Source: Paulinella micropora
Taxonomy: Eukaryota > Cercozoa > Imbricatea > Euglyphida
Direction of reading: 5' to 3'
Assembly (NCBI GenBank): GCA_009731375.1
Contig: BJOX01000244.1
Span: forward strand, 528,161-592,160
Length of the DNA: 64,000 nt
This document shows positions 21,019 through 30,441 of the stretch, one piece after another. The position numbers were made by a program, and so were the translations under genes. The notes beneath the pieces are model-generated. The model saw nothing but the letters and a program-made list of their open reading frames with translations. It was not told where the DNA came from and searched no databases. The number at the start of each line of letters is the position of its first letter. The first letter of the stretch is position 1.

Positions 21019-21642
21019 AATGTCAGTGAGCTGGAATTCCCAGATGCCGGCCACTGACGCGGGCGCCACGGCCGCATTGAAAAGTGTCAGGCTAGCGCCC
21101 AAACGACCTCCACGACCTGCTCATCGACCGGAACTCGGTACTCGCCCTGGTCGAAATACCAGCGGCCGCCGCCGCCTTTGGGCAGGAAAGAGGATTGTAC
21201 AAAAAAAGATTTTAAGAAAATCCCTGGAAAAGCTTTTAATCTTGGAGCTGAGAACTAAAAGAGGGACCCCGAGCCCGGGGGGGCTCGAAGAACAGGGGAA
21301 GAGCAAGGGGGAAGGGAGAGGGCGCAGAAGCTATCAAAAAAAAATATGAAACGCCTCGACTAAGCCCCCCCCCCCCTCCTTTTTCCCCTGGCACACCTGC
21401 GGAGAGAGGGCGGCAGGAGAGTGTGCACGACCGCGCACTGTGGTTGGAAGGGGGGGGGGCGCCCCACCCCCTCGAACCTAGCAAGGGGCTGTACGTAAAT
21501 CGTTTGGCTTGTGTGCTTGCTGCCGTCGTTGTCTAATCTTTTATCCCAACGCAAGCCCGTGACTGCACTTTTCCCCAATCTTTTTTGTTCTCATGTTGTT
21601 TGGGGTGGGTTGTTGTTGTAGGACCGCATTTCAGCGTGAACA
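21019..21642. other. Intergenic with a possible minus-strand C-terminal fragment
   Basis: On the minus strand, about 21205-21087 reads SSFLPKGGGGRWYFDQGEYR, then VPVDEQVVEVVWALA and a stop. The composition looks coding, but no start is visible. I do not recognise it. The remainder is purine- or pyrimidine-rich filler with a G-run/C-run dyad near 21450. Confidence 0.3.
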
Positions 21643-21807
21643 ATGGCCAAAAGAAACTGGCCAAGCCAGCGCTTGTTGCCGGACCTAGAATACCAAAAGT
21701 TTAGCCTGCGAGCGGGACGGACAATTGAGTTCGAATGCGGCTGTGTTCAAAACATTTTGCACGGAAAAATGGTCTGCACTTGCGTGTACCACCAGGAAAT
21801 GTATTAG
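21643..21807 (+). CDS. Small cysteine-containing protein (54 aa)
   Basis: ATG at 21643 opens a 54-codon frame ending TAG at 21805. It begins MAKRNWPSQRLLPDLEYQKF and contains paired cysteines in ECGC and CTC near its C-terminus, a possible metal site. Codon use and amino-acid balance resemble nearby genes rather than the filler. After the stop, 21839-21949 is open in another frame (AYAVDYDTATSYTSTTTSDY), so the gene may be longer and frameshifted. No family recognised. Confidence 0.4.
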   Translation: MAKRNWPSQRLLPDLEYQKFSLRAGRTIEFECGCVQNILHGKMVCTCVYHQEMY

Positions 21808-22009
21808 TGGTTGGGAAGGGGGACGGCTGGCGCACATAAAGCCTACGCAGTGGATTACGACACAGCCACTAGCTACACAAGCACTACCACCAGCGACTAC
21901 GTGAGCCAGTTTACGTCCGACGTGCAGACCCTAGCACTCCCTGTGCCAACAAGAATTCTGTTATTAAATTTTTTTGCTGTACATTCTCAGTGCGCCGGCT
22001 GCAGTATGC

Positions 22010-22074
22010 AATACGGCCGAAAAAGGCAGTGCTTTCTGGCTTTTTAATAGTAATGCCTTTTGCGACTATATCAT
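22010..22074. repeat. GATACGG-type hairpin, degenerate copy
   Basis: AATACGGCCGAAAAAGGCA is followed 27 bases later by TGCCTTTTGCGACTATATC, an imperfect inverted repeat. It is a weaker version of the hairpin at 22334, and a TTTGGCGCCAAATTTGGC site follows at 22098. Confidence 0.65.
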
Positions 22075-22333
22075 GCAAGGCGCACACATACGCTTAATTT
22101 GGCGCCAAATTTGGCACAAAAAAAAGAATAGCGAGCAAAAGAAAAATCCTCTGGCCAAAAAAAAAGTAGCGAGAGGGAAGGAGGGGCGAGGGAGAGAAGA
22201 GGGGAGGGGAAGAGCGAGGGCCCCCCCCCCCCCTTCATTTCGTCTTCCCCTTTTTTTCTCTGCTCCCTTTTGTCTCCCCGCTGGGTGGTACAACCCCGAA
22301 AAAAGTTTAGCGGAAAGTTTGGCGCTACTACGT

Positions 22334-22397
22334 GATACGGCCAGAAAAGGCAGTGCTTCCCGGGCTTTTGGGCGGGAATGCCTTTTGCGGCCGTATC
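22334..22397. repeat. GATACGG hairpin
   Basis: GATACGGCCAGAAAAGGCA pairs with TGCCTTTTGCGGCCGTATC: 9 bp, a two-base internal bulge, then 8 bp, around a 26-nt loop. One arm is the same motif that ends each inner module of the composite units (CTTTTTCARCCGTATCACG). The hairpin therefore links this unrelated-looking locus to the repeat family. Confidence 0.8.
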
Positions 22398-22642
22398 AAA
22401 CAGCACCTTTGCACTGCTTGAGCTGGCCAAGTGTTATCAACACTGTCACGACACGACAGAGGACCACTGGCAAAATGAAGAGGTCGTCAACAAGTGACGT
22501 CAGCGCGCGCTAGCCAGGAGGCTGCCCTGACGCCCACGCCGCCGTACAATACTCAATTATCTTGAATTTTGTTATATTTAATCATTAAAAAAAACATACA
22601 CGTCGTTGGCGGCAGTCCCTCTGCCAAGATTAAGACTTTTTT

Positions 22643-23536
22643 TCACTTTCCTGGTTCGCTGGGCTTGCTCACAACGGCGCCAAGAATGCGAGGCACGCAG
22701 GGTGGCGCTGGGGCAGGCGAGTTCTTGGAGAGGTGCCACAAGGGCAACAACACCTGCTGCTGCAGCTGCTGCACTTGCACTAGCGTGGCTTCCGCCGCCT
22801 GAGCTCTCCTCTGCCAGCTCTCGCGTTCTTGCTGTTCTCTCGCTATCCTCTCTTTATCCTGTAGCACCTGCCTGGCGGCTTCGTCGGCAATGGTCCGCAG
22901 CCGCTGCGACTCCTGCTGGACCTGTGCTAACTTTGCCTCGGCCGCCTTCGCCCGCTCGTGCCAATCCACAGACCTTTGCCCTGCCTGTTGGCGCTTCAGC
23001 AAATCTAATGCGCACGCTTCAATGGCCAAGCGCGACGACTGCTCGCGCTGGAAGTCTTCGCGTGCTTGCTGCCACGCCCGCCGCAGCTCGTCGTACTTGT
23101 GCTTCGCAACCTGGCAGTAGTCTCTGTACACCTGGGCCTTGTGCTCATTCTGTTGTGCACGAGCGTGCGCCGCCCTAAGCGCGGCTTTCTGGCTCCTCAG
23201 CCGAACGCCCGCGGCCCAGGCCTGCAGCTGCAGCAGCGCCTGGTACTGCAGCTCGGCCCGGCTAGGCTCCCAGCGCTCCCCCGCCCCGGTTGGGCCGTGA
23301 TGCTCGCAAGCAGCCTCGGTCGCGCGCCGGAAGACCTTGTATTGTGCGTAGCAAGAAACACAGGCGCGCCGCCAGAGCTTCCACGCGCTGCGCGTCTTGA
23401 GCTTGTACCGGCCTACTAGCAGGCCCTTCTCATTGTGCTTGAACTGGTACTGTAGCTGCGCGGGGCGCTTCAGCACGGGCCTGACGGCTGTTATTTGGGA
23501 CCTCATGCGCGGATCAAGAAAAGAAGTCTTACACAA
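22643..23536 (-). CDS. Coiled-coil protein
   Basis: A 297-residue product. The N-terminal 90 residues are basic (RPVLKRPAQLQYQFKHNEKG) with one CVSCYAQYK cysteine pair. Residues from about 110 to 270 are rich in A, Q, E, R and L in heptad-like spacing (RTIADEAARQVLQDKERIAR), so a long coiled coil is very likely. It ends proline-rich. There is no catalytic motif and no recognisable family; a structural or scaffolding role is only an inference from shape. The frame is uninterrupted and the composition is coding-like, so I judge it real. Confidence 0.65.
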   Translation of the reverse strand: MCKTSFLDPRMRSQITAVRPVLKRPAQLQYQFKHNEKGLLVGRYKLKTRSAWKLWRRACVSCYAQYKVFRRATEAACEHHGPTGAGERWEPSRAELQYQALLQLQAWAAGVRLRSQKAALRAAHARAQQNEHKAQVYRDYCQVAKHKYDELRRAWQQAREDFQREQSSRLAIEACALDLLKRQQAGQRSVDWHERAKAAEAKLAQVQQESQRLRTIADEAARQVLQDKERIAREQQERESWQRRAQAAEATLVQVQQLQQQVLLPLWHLSKNSPAPAPPCVPRILGAVVSKPSEPGK

Positions 23537-23765
23537 AAGGAGAAAGAGAGCGGGAAAGGGGCGGAGGGAACAGGAGGGGGGGGGTGACCCCCCCCCTCTC
23601 CCTAGCCATAAAAGAAAGGGGGGGGGGCCCCCCCCCCAGCGGCAATTTAAACAAGTTCAGAAAGAGGGGGAGGGGAGGGGGGGGGGGACAAAAAAGCCCT
23701 TTTGGAGCCTCTCTTCGTTTGACCCCCTAGCACCCTGCCATTCCCTTTTTCTCCTTGCCTGCGAC

Positions 23766-24437
23766 ATGCCCGCGACCGCCGCCATCTGGATCTGCCAGTA
23801 TTGCCCTAAACAGCAAAGCTCGTACAGAGACTTGAAGAGACATGTGGCCGAGCACCGCAAAGCTTTCAGCGCCCTAGTGGGGCTTGATTGTCAGTTCTGT
23901 GGATTCACTGTCAAAAATAAGAACAATCTGCGTTTGCACCTGAACACCCACACCAAGCCATTCATTTGTTCGCTCTGTTCGCGCAGATTTGCACGGAAGC
24001 GCAGCCTAGAAATCCATTCGCTTAGGCACGCCGAGAGGCGGGCGCGCAGGTGCGCGGCGCCGGCGGGCGATAGTACTGCCGATGCACTTGAAGCACAACC
24101 GACGCTGCCGACCAACGAGCCAACGCCTTGCTGCGGCGGGGTACTCTGCCCCGTGTGCGGCAAGCTGTTGAGGCGCAGAGGCAGCCTGCGCTTACATCTC
24201 AAAATCCACGACACGCACAAAGACTACGAATGCGAATTCTGTGATTGGCAGTTTACTCAAAAAGTTAATTGGGAGAGTCATATGCGACAGCACACCGGCG
24301 AGAAACCCTATCACTGCAAACAAAGGTGCTGCGCAAAGACCTTTGTGACCTCTCAGGCACAGCGCGCTCACTGGCAAGCGTACTTGAGGCGCCAGGCGAC
24401 GCAGCCTGCCCATACTGTCGAACAAAACATTACTTGA
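23766..24437 (+). CDS. C2H2 zinc-finger protein
   Basis: The 223-residue product has five classical C2H2 fingers: C10/C13/H26/H30, C42/C45/H58/H62, C68/C71/H84/H88, C128/C131/H144/H148 and C156/C159/H172/H176. A degenerate sixth begins at C184. A TGEKPY linker joins fingers five and six, the standard signature of DNA-binding arrays. A linker of about 40 residues separates fingers 3 and 4. It probably binds nucleic acid in the nucleus. The frame is open upstream to 23397, but that part is low-complexity and the ATG at 23766 is conserved in the copy at 19758. A pyrimidine tract and CTAG lie at 23720-23731. TTTATTAAAATT follows the stop. Confidence 0.85.
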   Translation: MPATAAIWICQYCPKQQSSYRDLKRHVAEHRKAFSALVGLDCQFCGFTVKNKNNLRLHLNTHTKPFICSLCSRRFARKRSLEIHSLRHAERRARRCAAPAGDSTADALEAQPTLPTNEPTPCCGGVLCPVCGKLLRRRGSLRLHLKIHDTHKDYECEFCDWQFTQKVNWESHMRQHTGEKPYHCKQRCCAKTFVTSQAQRAHWQAYLRRQATQPAHTVEQNIT

Positions 24438-24504
24438 GTGGATTCATTGCCACGGCTTTGTCAAGAAAATCTTTATTAAAATTACATGAGTCTGGAATTC
24501 GGAT

Positions 24505-24915
24505 GTGTATGTCATTGGACACGACGAGAGCAAAAAGGCCGAGATCGAGAAAAAGGGTGTCTACCTACCACTTAATTTGTCAGAATCAGAAGTCGGCGAC
24601 CTCCTTCTTCGGGTCTTGTACAGGTGCGGGAACCCAAAGTGGCGGAACGAGATGTGGACACGTGTGCACGTACATGTGCCCGTAGCTCAGGAGGCTAGCT
24701 CTAGCCCCGCGTTGATGTGCGTCCTACCTCGTTGCGTGGCGGTACATCTGGGGGGAATGCTGCGGTCGGTGATGACGAGACGCGGAAGCTTTGAATATAA
24801 ACTGCCGGCCGACCACTCCAAGTTGCAAAAAAACCCTGGCAGACAAGAGGTGGCCCGGGCGGCTGTGAAGAAAAAACTTGCTGGCTTTTGCCTTTATCGA
24901 CCATATCACGCTTAG
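24505..24915 (+). CDS. Hypothetical protein downstream of the zinc-finger gene
   Basis: A 136-residue ORF. The first 60 residues (with LNLSESEVGDLLLRVLYRCG and KWRNEMWTRVHVHV) look like a folded domain that I do not recognise. The segment LPRCVAVHLGGMLRSVMTRR is the part shared with the deletion derivative at 19862-19938. The last residues come from a CCTTTATCGACCATATCACG copy of the repeat motif, so the C-terminus may be recruited from the repeat or the gene may be truncated there. Confidence 0.45.
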   Translation: MYVIGHDESKKAEIEKKGVYLPLNLSESEVGDLLLRVLYRCGNPKWRNEMWTRVHVHVPVAQEASSSPALMCVLPRCVAVHLGGMLRSVMTRRGSFEYKLPADHSKLQKNPGRQEVARAAVKKKLAGFCLYRPYHA

Positions 24916-25060
24916 CAAACCTATGTGCAAAAAACGGAATCCCGTCACCACAAAAATCAGGGTGAGGGGTTTACAACCCCCACCCCTCACTGGCCCGGGC
25001 GGCGCGGTCACATGCACTTGCCCCCCTGACATTCCCTGCCCTTCTGAGTGTGTATGTGAT

Positions 25061-25306
25061 ATGGCAGAAAAAGGCAGTACTGCATTACACATTGCAGTTA
25101 TGGCCAACGGGCCATCTTGTAAAAAAGAAAAACCTAAGTGTTGGCATACCTTGGCGCTAGCAGAATCCAAGGCAAACGCACGTACGCTAAAACCCGCGGT
25201 TCAATTTGCCTTAGAGCACTTGCAAATGACAGAGCTGGGGCGCCAAAGGTTGCTTGCAGTACAAGAACAAAGTGATCTGGGACAACTGTGTATTCGTAGA
25301 AACTAA
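25061..25306 (+). CDS. Hypothetical protein starting in a repeat motif
   Basis: An 81-residue ORF from the ATG within GATATGGCAGAAAAAGGCAG, an inverted copy of the GATACGG motif. It contains STALHIAVMANG, a fragment like an ankyrin repeat, and a helical C-terminus (LKPAVQFALEHLQMTELGRQ). The frame is open further upstream to 24878. The composition looks coding, but one ankyrin-like match is too little for a family call. Confidence 0.4.
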   Translation: MAEKGSTALHIAVMANGPSCKKEKPKCWHTLALAESKANARTLKPAVQFALEHLQMTELGRQRLLAVQEQSDLGQLCIRRN

Positions 25307-25737
25307 ATGCATGCACAATCTGTTGACGACGCGCACAGTACAGCAATGGTGTGCCCTCCTGCTAAGGCAAGGGTCGTTTTAAGTCTTTTTTAACTAAATT
25401 CGTATTCCGTACTTTTTTTCGGTGCGCATCCGATACGTTTTGTTTGTGGCAAAGCCTTTGGCCTTCGCAATGTTCAAAAGGAAAAGAAGGGGAAAGGAAG
25501 GGGGGGGGAGGGGAGAGGTCTGTGGAAGCGAGGCCCCCCGCCCTTGCACAGAGAGGTGGGGCGAGGGGGGGTGCCTGCAACCCTTTTTTTAATTTCTGGC
25601 ATCTCTTCCTCCCCTAGCCCTTGCTTTCTTAGTTTGTCTCAAATATCACTTTCTAACCCCCCCCCCACCACGCCACGCCTCTCTCTCTCTCTCTCTCTTG
25701 TTTGTCCTAATATCTTTTCTTACACTAGCACGTACAT

Positions 25738-26754
25738 ATGATCTGCGCCCAGCGTGCGCGCCAAGCCAAGCCGTTGCAACCGTCTAAGCGAGCCTGTACG
25801 GAAGGGGCTTGGACCCGGCGCGGCTTGGAAGCGTGGGAAGAGGTCTTTTTTTCCCACGGCGCAGACCTGCTCTGCACGCAGGGCTGGTTAGCTCTGTGCC
25901 TGACCTCCCGGTACTGGCACCGGCGAGCAGCTGCTTATGTGCGCCCACAGCTCTGGCTAAAACGAGCCCTTTCTAGCAAAGAGGAACCCACCGCTTGGCA
26001 GTTCCAGGCTGGACTGCCGCCCGAGGAGTGTCTGCCGCAGCTCAACACATCACTAAGGTTGGAGTATCTGCACATGTCGCAAGCTACAAAGAAAGGCATT
26101 TCCAACTTAGACTACTCGGGGCTGTCGCTGTCTGCCAATAGACTTCAGTGGTTGCAGCGGGCGCTGTCTTGGTACCCAAATGTAACGAAATTAGAAGTAA
26201 CGTGTTGGATGCAAGCCGCTGCTCAACTGCTGGGCGCCTGGCTACAGCAGGCCGCCGCCGCGCCATTACAAGTGCTGGTGCTGAACTCACAGGAATCCCG
26301 CCGTCATGTGTGGGAACGTGACTCTCATATAAAACAAACGCTGGCAAGGTTGAGCGGGCTTTTGCCACAGGTGCAGGAGCTGCACCTCCAGGGTTGTTAC
26401 TTTGGTGAGCAAGGGCTAGCCGGGCTGTGGGCGCCGCCCCGAACAGCGCCGCCCCTCCGGCGGCTCGTCCTGTCTAATTGCACCAACCCCAAGCTGTGGG
26501 GTGCAGCCTTTGAGTCCCTAGCGCCCACGCTTGAAGAAATCAAAATATCAATTGACTACAAGGTAAAACCCTTTTGGGGCCTGTCAGATGCACTTGTGTT
26601 GCCCTTCGGACCGCGTGGCGTAGTTTGGCCACGCCTCAGGACGGTGTTGACGGATAGTGCCGCGCCCCCGGAAGCGCTGGCCCAGTTCTGCGAGGGCCTT
26701 GGCCACGAGTTCGTGGGCCTCCACACCGCCTGCACGCCCGCCCTGCAAACCTAA
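25738..26754 (+). CDS. F-box-like LRR protein
   Basis: A 338-residue intact ORF. Residues about 32-78 (LEAWEEVFFSHGADLLCTQG, then WLALCLTSRYWHRR) resemble an F-box, the module that binds Skp1. Leucine-rich repeats follow, clearest at residues 205-225 (LPQVQELHLQGCYFGEQGL) and 237-252 (LRRLVLSNC). If so, it would be a substrate receptor of an SCF ubiquitin ligase. It is the only undamaged member of the LRR group in this window; compare 279-888 and 5070-6198. TTCTTACACTAGC lies nine bases before the ATG, again a splice-acceptor form. The stop codon is two bases from an abrupt change to AT-rich DNA. Confidence 0.7.
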   Translation: MICAQRARQAKPLQPSKRACTEGAWTRRGLEAWEEVFFSHGADLLCTQGWLALCLTSRYWHRRAAAYVRPQLWLKRALSSKEEPTAWQFQAGLPPEECLPQLNTSLRLEYLHMSQATKKGISNLDYSGLSLSANRLQWLQRALSWYPNVTKLEVTCWMQAAAQLLGAWLQQAAAAPLQVLVLNSQESRRHVWERDSHIKQTLARLSGLLPQVQELHLQGCYFGEQGLAGLWAPPRTAPPLRRLVLSNCTNPKLWGAAFESLAPTLEEIKISIDYKVKPFWGLSDALVLPFGPRGVVWPRLRTVLTDSAAPPEALAQFCEGLGHEFVGLHTACTPALQT

Positions 26755-26756
26755 GT

Positions 26757-26971
26757 TAATATTAAATAATGACGAGTTGGTAAGTCCAAGAGATTTATTG
26801 AAAACAGATTTTACAAAGCCTATTGACGAAGAGAAAGACATAAAACAACAAACAAAAGAAATTATAAAGGAAAAGAAGACAAAAGAACTACTTAAAAGAG
26901 AAGAAATAGAACCAGAAAACATCAGAACAAGCAAAAGAGAAAAAAAAGCGAAAGTAATAATGGACCTTTGA
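26757..26971 (+). pseudogene. 3' remnant of a DDE integrase gene
   Basis: An open stretch reads NNDELVSPRDLLKTDFTKPI, then DEEKDIKQQTKEIIKEKKTK and ends RTSKREKKAKVIMDL. It matches the C-terminal end of the integrase pseudogene at 57180-58065 (TDELVSPRELSKTQFEK and RTSKREKKAKVILDL) nearly residue for residue. Everything upstream of this tail is missing, replaced by the GC-rich LRR gene, so the element is truncated at about 26757. Confidence 0.75.
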
Positions 26972-27074
26972 TGAAAATTACCACAAATAAAGAGTTTATT
27001 AATAAAAATAAACTACAAAAAAATAAATTAATAAACTCTCTATTTGTTTAGTGGCGGTGGTAAATCGCCTTTAA

Positions 27075-27593
27075 TTAAAACACAACCCTGTAAGCAGTCT
27101 TGACCGTAAGACCATAATAATCCGCAACTGACCCGATATTATCCCACAGCCTAAATAGCCTGAAACTTCCGTCAGTAAAATGGACAACAAAATGTTCGGG
27201 TAACTGATCTTTCCTCATTGGGGATTTGTAAGCATTCAACTTAGTTGTTGGAAGACCCTCATTTGGTTGTTGGTAGATGCGGGCTACGCCATTTTTCTTA
27301 TCGATTTCAAACCAGTAATCCTGTTTGCCCTCAATTGGTTGATTGCGATCATGATTAGGCTCCCGTGCTACGACCGCCCTCCTCCTGCCTAATTCTTTGG
27401 GAATATTTTCCGCAGTAATAAGCCCAACACGCATTGCGCCGACTGCTTCTGCCAAAACCTAAGCCCCCCTTCATTGACAAAAAAAGAAACGAAACAACAA
27501 ACTTACCCTTACTTCAGGATCTTCGGGTTGCTTCTGTTCTGGAACCTTGCCTTCAGCTTCCTCGGGCTCCTCCCGCGGTTCGTTGTCGGCCAT
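27075..27593 (-). CDS. Spliced gene of unknown function (48-nt intron)
   Basis: Exon 1 is 27593-27507 (29 codons, acidic: MADNEPREEPEEAEGK...). It ends AGG before GTAAGT. The intron is 27506-27459 and ends GGCTTAG. Exon 2 (27458-27075) continues in frame as VLAEAVGAMRVGLITAENIP and ends at a TAA. The 156-residue product has a basic middle and an aromatic-rich C-terminus (HFVVHFTDGSFRLFRLWDN). I do not recognise a family. The intron length, donor and acceptor are good evidence for spliceosomal splicing. It lies beside the integrase remnant and may be cargo of that element or a host gene. Confidence 0.7.
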
Positions 27594-27870
27594 ACCTACA
27601 TAACAGACAAGGGTTTGGACTTTTTGTCTTAGCCACTTTGGGAATTCTGAAAAAGTCCAAGAATGAAAAAAAAAAAGAAACAGACAAAACACGTGATAGA
27701 ATTTCTGGAATTTCTGCTGACAATTTGAAATGCCGATAAAAAGGAAAAGTGAAAAAAAAATTTTACACCAGCCACCTATAGGCTCAGGACAAAAAGCCCC
27801 CGTGTGGCTTTTTTACATGGACAACTTTTCCTTTTTTGAGTAGCCTTAACAAGCCAAAGTGCGAAGAACG

Positions 27871-28352
27871 ATGAGTGAAGATGAAGGAAGAAGCGAGAGT
27901 GATGAAGAGTATGTCGAACGAGAAACCCCAAATAAGTGGTTAGAGAAATTAAGAGATAAGAACTTTGCTGAACTAACGAGATATAAAGCAAGTAGTGAAA
28001 TCAAAATAGATATAATACAGGGTAAAAAGGAGCAAAACAACAAGAATTGTCGGAATTGGAGAAACAAGAAAAAGAAGAACAAAATAAATTTATGGCTATT
28101 GAAGAATTGTTAAATCAGAAAAAAGAAGAAGCAGAACGAAAAGAAAAAATAGATTTGGTAAAGAGAGAAGAAAAGAGAAAAGAACTGAACAAGAAAAAAC
28201 AATTACGATTATTTGAGAATTGGCTAAGTGCCGAAAATCAACCAATTGGAGTTGATGATGAGATTAGAGCAAGAAAAATGATTGAAGGAGGAAAAACAAC
28301 ATACAATGCAATTGAAGAATATGAGAAATATAAAAGACAAAGAATTAATTGA
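27871..28352 (+). pseudogene. Charged coiled-coil ORF, frameshifted
   Basis: The first frame (27871-28113) opens MSEDEGRSESDEEYVERETP and continues with LEKLRDKNFAELTRY. From about 28045 the coding-like sequence moves to another frame (ELSELEKQEKEEQNKFMAIE, later RLFENWLSAENQPIGVDDEI) and stops at 28352. Both parts are rich in E and K with heptad-like leucines. The switch lies near GGGTAAAAAGGAGC, so a single indel or an unrecognised short intron could explain it. No family is recognised; its location suggests membership of the same AT-rich element as 26757. Confidence 0.45.
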
Positions 28353-28718
28353 AAAAGTAGTTTTCACTACTAACTCCTTTAGCACATAGGAGTATAAACT
28401 AGTGTGCTTTCAATTTTAAAAAAAATTGGGCGAAAGCCCTCTTCATTTCAAATGAATTTTTTATCTAGCATACTTGTTTGTGTGTGGTAGGTGGCTGAGT
28501 TGAAGTTGGAAGAGTAAGACGAAAAAAGGTCAATTTAATGATACATATATTTTTCTTGTAGTGTGCTGTATAAGGCTATTTTGCTGTTTTTGTTTCTTTG
28601 TATTTATTTCGTTTTTATTTAAAAACCTGAAAAAAAATTTAACTTTTTTCTTGCTTTTATTTAAAAACGAAATTAAGAGAAATAGAGATTTCTTCATTTT
28701 TCTTCTTAGTGTCGATTG

Positions 28719-28793
<75 letters not shown>

Positions 28794-29230
28794 TTNNNNN
28801 NNNNNGGAGAGGGTGCGACACAGAAAAACGAAGCCGTGAATTTTACAAAAATTCATGACGAGATTTTCTGTATCAGCTACTCCCCTCGTCGACCAGGTTC
28901 GGTGGTCTGCACTGCTCCACCCATTACTCTCTACTTTCCCCAGCTCCTCTTTCTTCTTTTCCTTGTTTCCCCGTACAGTACTACTACTACTAGGCTAGGC
29001 TAGGCTAAAAGGGTAACTGTTTTTTCTTATTCAGCCAACGGGAAAAACGAAAAAAATAACCCGATAATGATGCAGAGTTTGCTATCATAACCGCGTTAAG
29101 TTTATGTTTTAACCCGAATTACAGCTTCAACGTAAGAGTGGAGAGCAGAACGTATTATACAAATCGCAAAACACGAGGCTTTTTTGATTTAACTAAGGTA
29201 ATCCTAATCCACTGTTTTGCCGGAAGTTGC
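28353..29230. other. AT-rich intergenic, poly-T run with gap
   Basis: No gene. GGGCGAAAGCCC at 28429-28440 is a short stem-loop followed by T-rich DNA. A T run of more than 65 bases (28721-28788) ends in a 10-N gap (28796-28805). GGCTAGGCTAGGCTA occurs near 28993. Lysine-only ORFs on the minus strand are artefacts of the T run. Confidence 0.7.
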
Positions 29231-29234
29231 AATC

Positions 29235-29287
<53 letters not shown>

Positions 29288-29291
29288 GCTA

Positions 29292-29337
<46 letters not shown>

Positions 29338-29701
29338 ACTAAGTAACTACTACTACTACCACTACTACTACTACACTAGGCCTAGGCCTTCGATTTAATG
29401 AAGTTAATTTAACTTAACTTCTGGTCATCCATACAAATCGTTAGCTCAAGAGCTATTGTTTTAACTAGATGGTGACCTACTACTACTACTACTACTAAGC
29501 CTAGGCCTTCGATTCAATGAAGTTAAGTTTAACCTCTGGTCATCCATACAAATCGCTAGTATTGATTTAAATAGATGATGACCTACTTGTCAAATTATTG
29601 AAAATAATGAAATAATGAAATACTAAAATATTAAAATACTAGAATATTAAAATAAAATAAAATAAACTAAAATATTAAAATAATATTAAAACTACTACTA
29701 G

Positions 29702-29737
<36 letters not shown>

Positions 29738-29771
29738 TACTGCTTCTACAACTACTACTTACTACTTACTT

Positions 29772-29811
<40 letters not shown>

Positions 29812-29860
29812 CTCTACTTACTAGTTACTACTACTACTACTACTACTACTACTGCTACTG

Positions 29861-29894
<34 letters not shown>

Positions 29895-30039
29895 TACTAC
29901 TTCTACTACTACTATTACTACTATTACTACTACTACCACTACTACCACTACTACCACCACCACTACTACAACTACTACCACTACTACTACCACTACTACT
30001 ACCACTACTACTACCACTACTACTACTATACTACTACTA

Positions 30040-30096
<57 letters not shown>

Positions 30097-30098
30097 AT
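29235..30098 (+). repeat. CTA trinucleotide microsatellites
   Basis: Long CTA arrays at 29235-29340, 29478-29500, 29690-29815, 29827-29965 and 30020-30098, with CTT and CCA interruptions. Between the first two arrays is an AT-rich unit that is duplicated: CCTAGGCCTTCGATTTAATG at 29381 and CCTAGGCCTTCGATTCAATG at 29502, each continuing through CTGGTCATCCATACAAATCG to GATGACCTACT or GGTGACCTACT. ORFs of T, V or S only come from the arrays. Confidence 0.85.
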
Positions 30099-30350
30099 AC
30101 ATAAATGCATACATACATGCATACATACCTACATACATACCTACATACATACCTACATACATACCTACATACATACCTACATAGGTATGTATGTAGGGAT
30201 GTATGTATGGTATGTATGTATGGTATGTATGTAGGGTATGTATGTAGGGTATGTATGTAGGGTATCATACATACCTACATACATACCCACATACATACAT
30301 ACATACATACGTACATACGTACGTACGTACGTACGTACGTACATGCTACA
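30099..30350. repeat. Fold-back CATA/TATG microsatellite
   Basis: CATAC units with CCTACATACATA spacers (30099-30183) switch to TATG/GTAGGGTATG units (30184-30263), then return to CATAC (30264-30310) and end in a CGTA run. The strand switches make long hairpins possible. Confidence 0.8.
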
Positions 30351-30372
30351 TAGACGTATTTTTTCGCTGATG

Positions 30373-30375
30373 ACG

Positions 30376-30441
<66 letters not shown>

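Noticed and set aside
28429-28440. Bacterial-type terminator GGGCGAAAGCCC
   Set aside because: The stem is only four base pairs and the context is eukaryotic; chance is likely.
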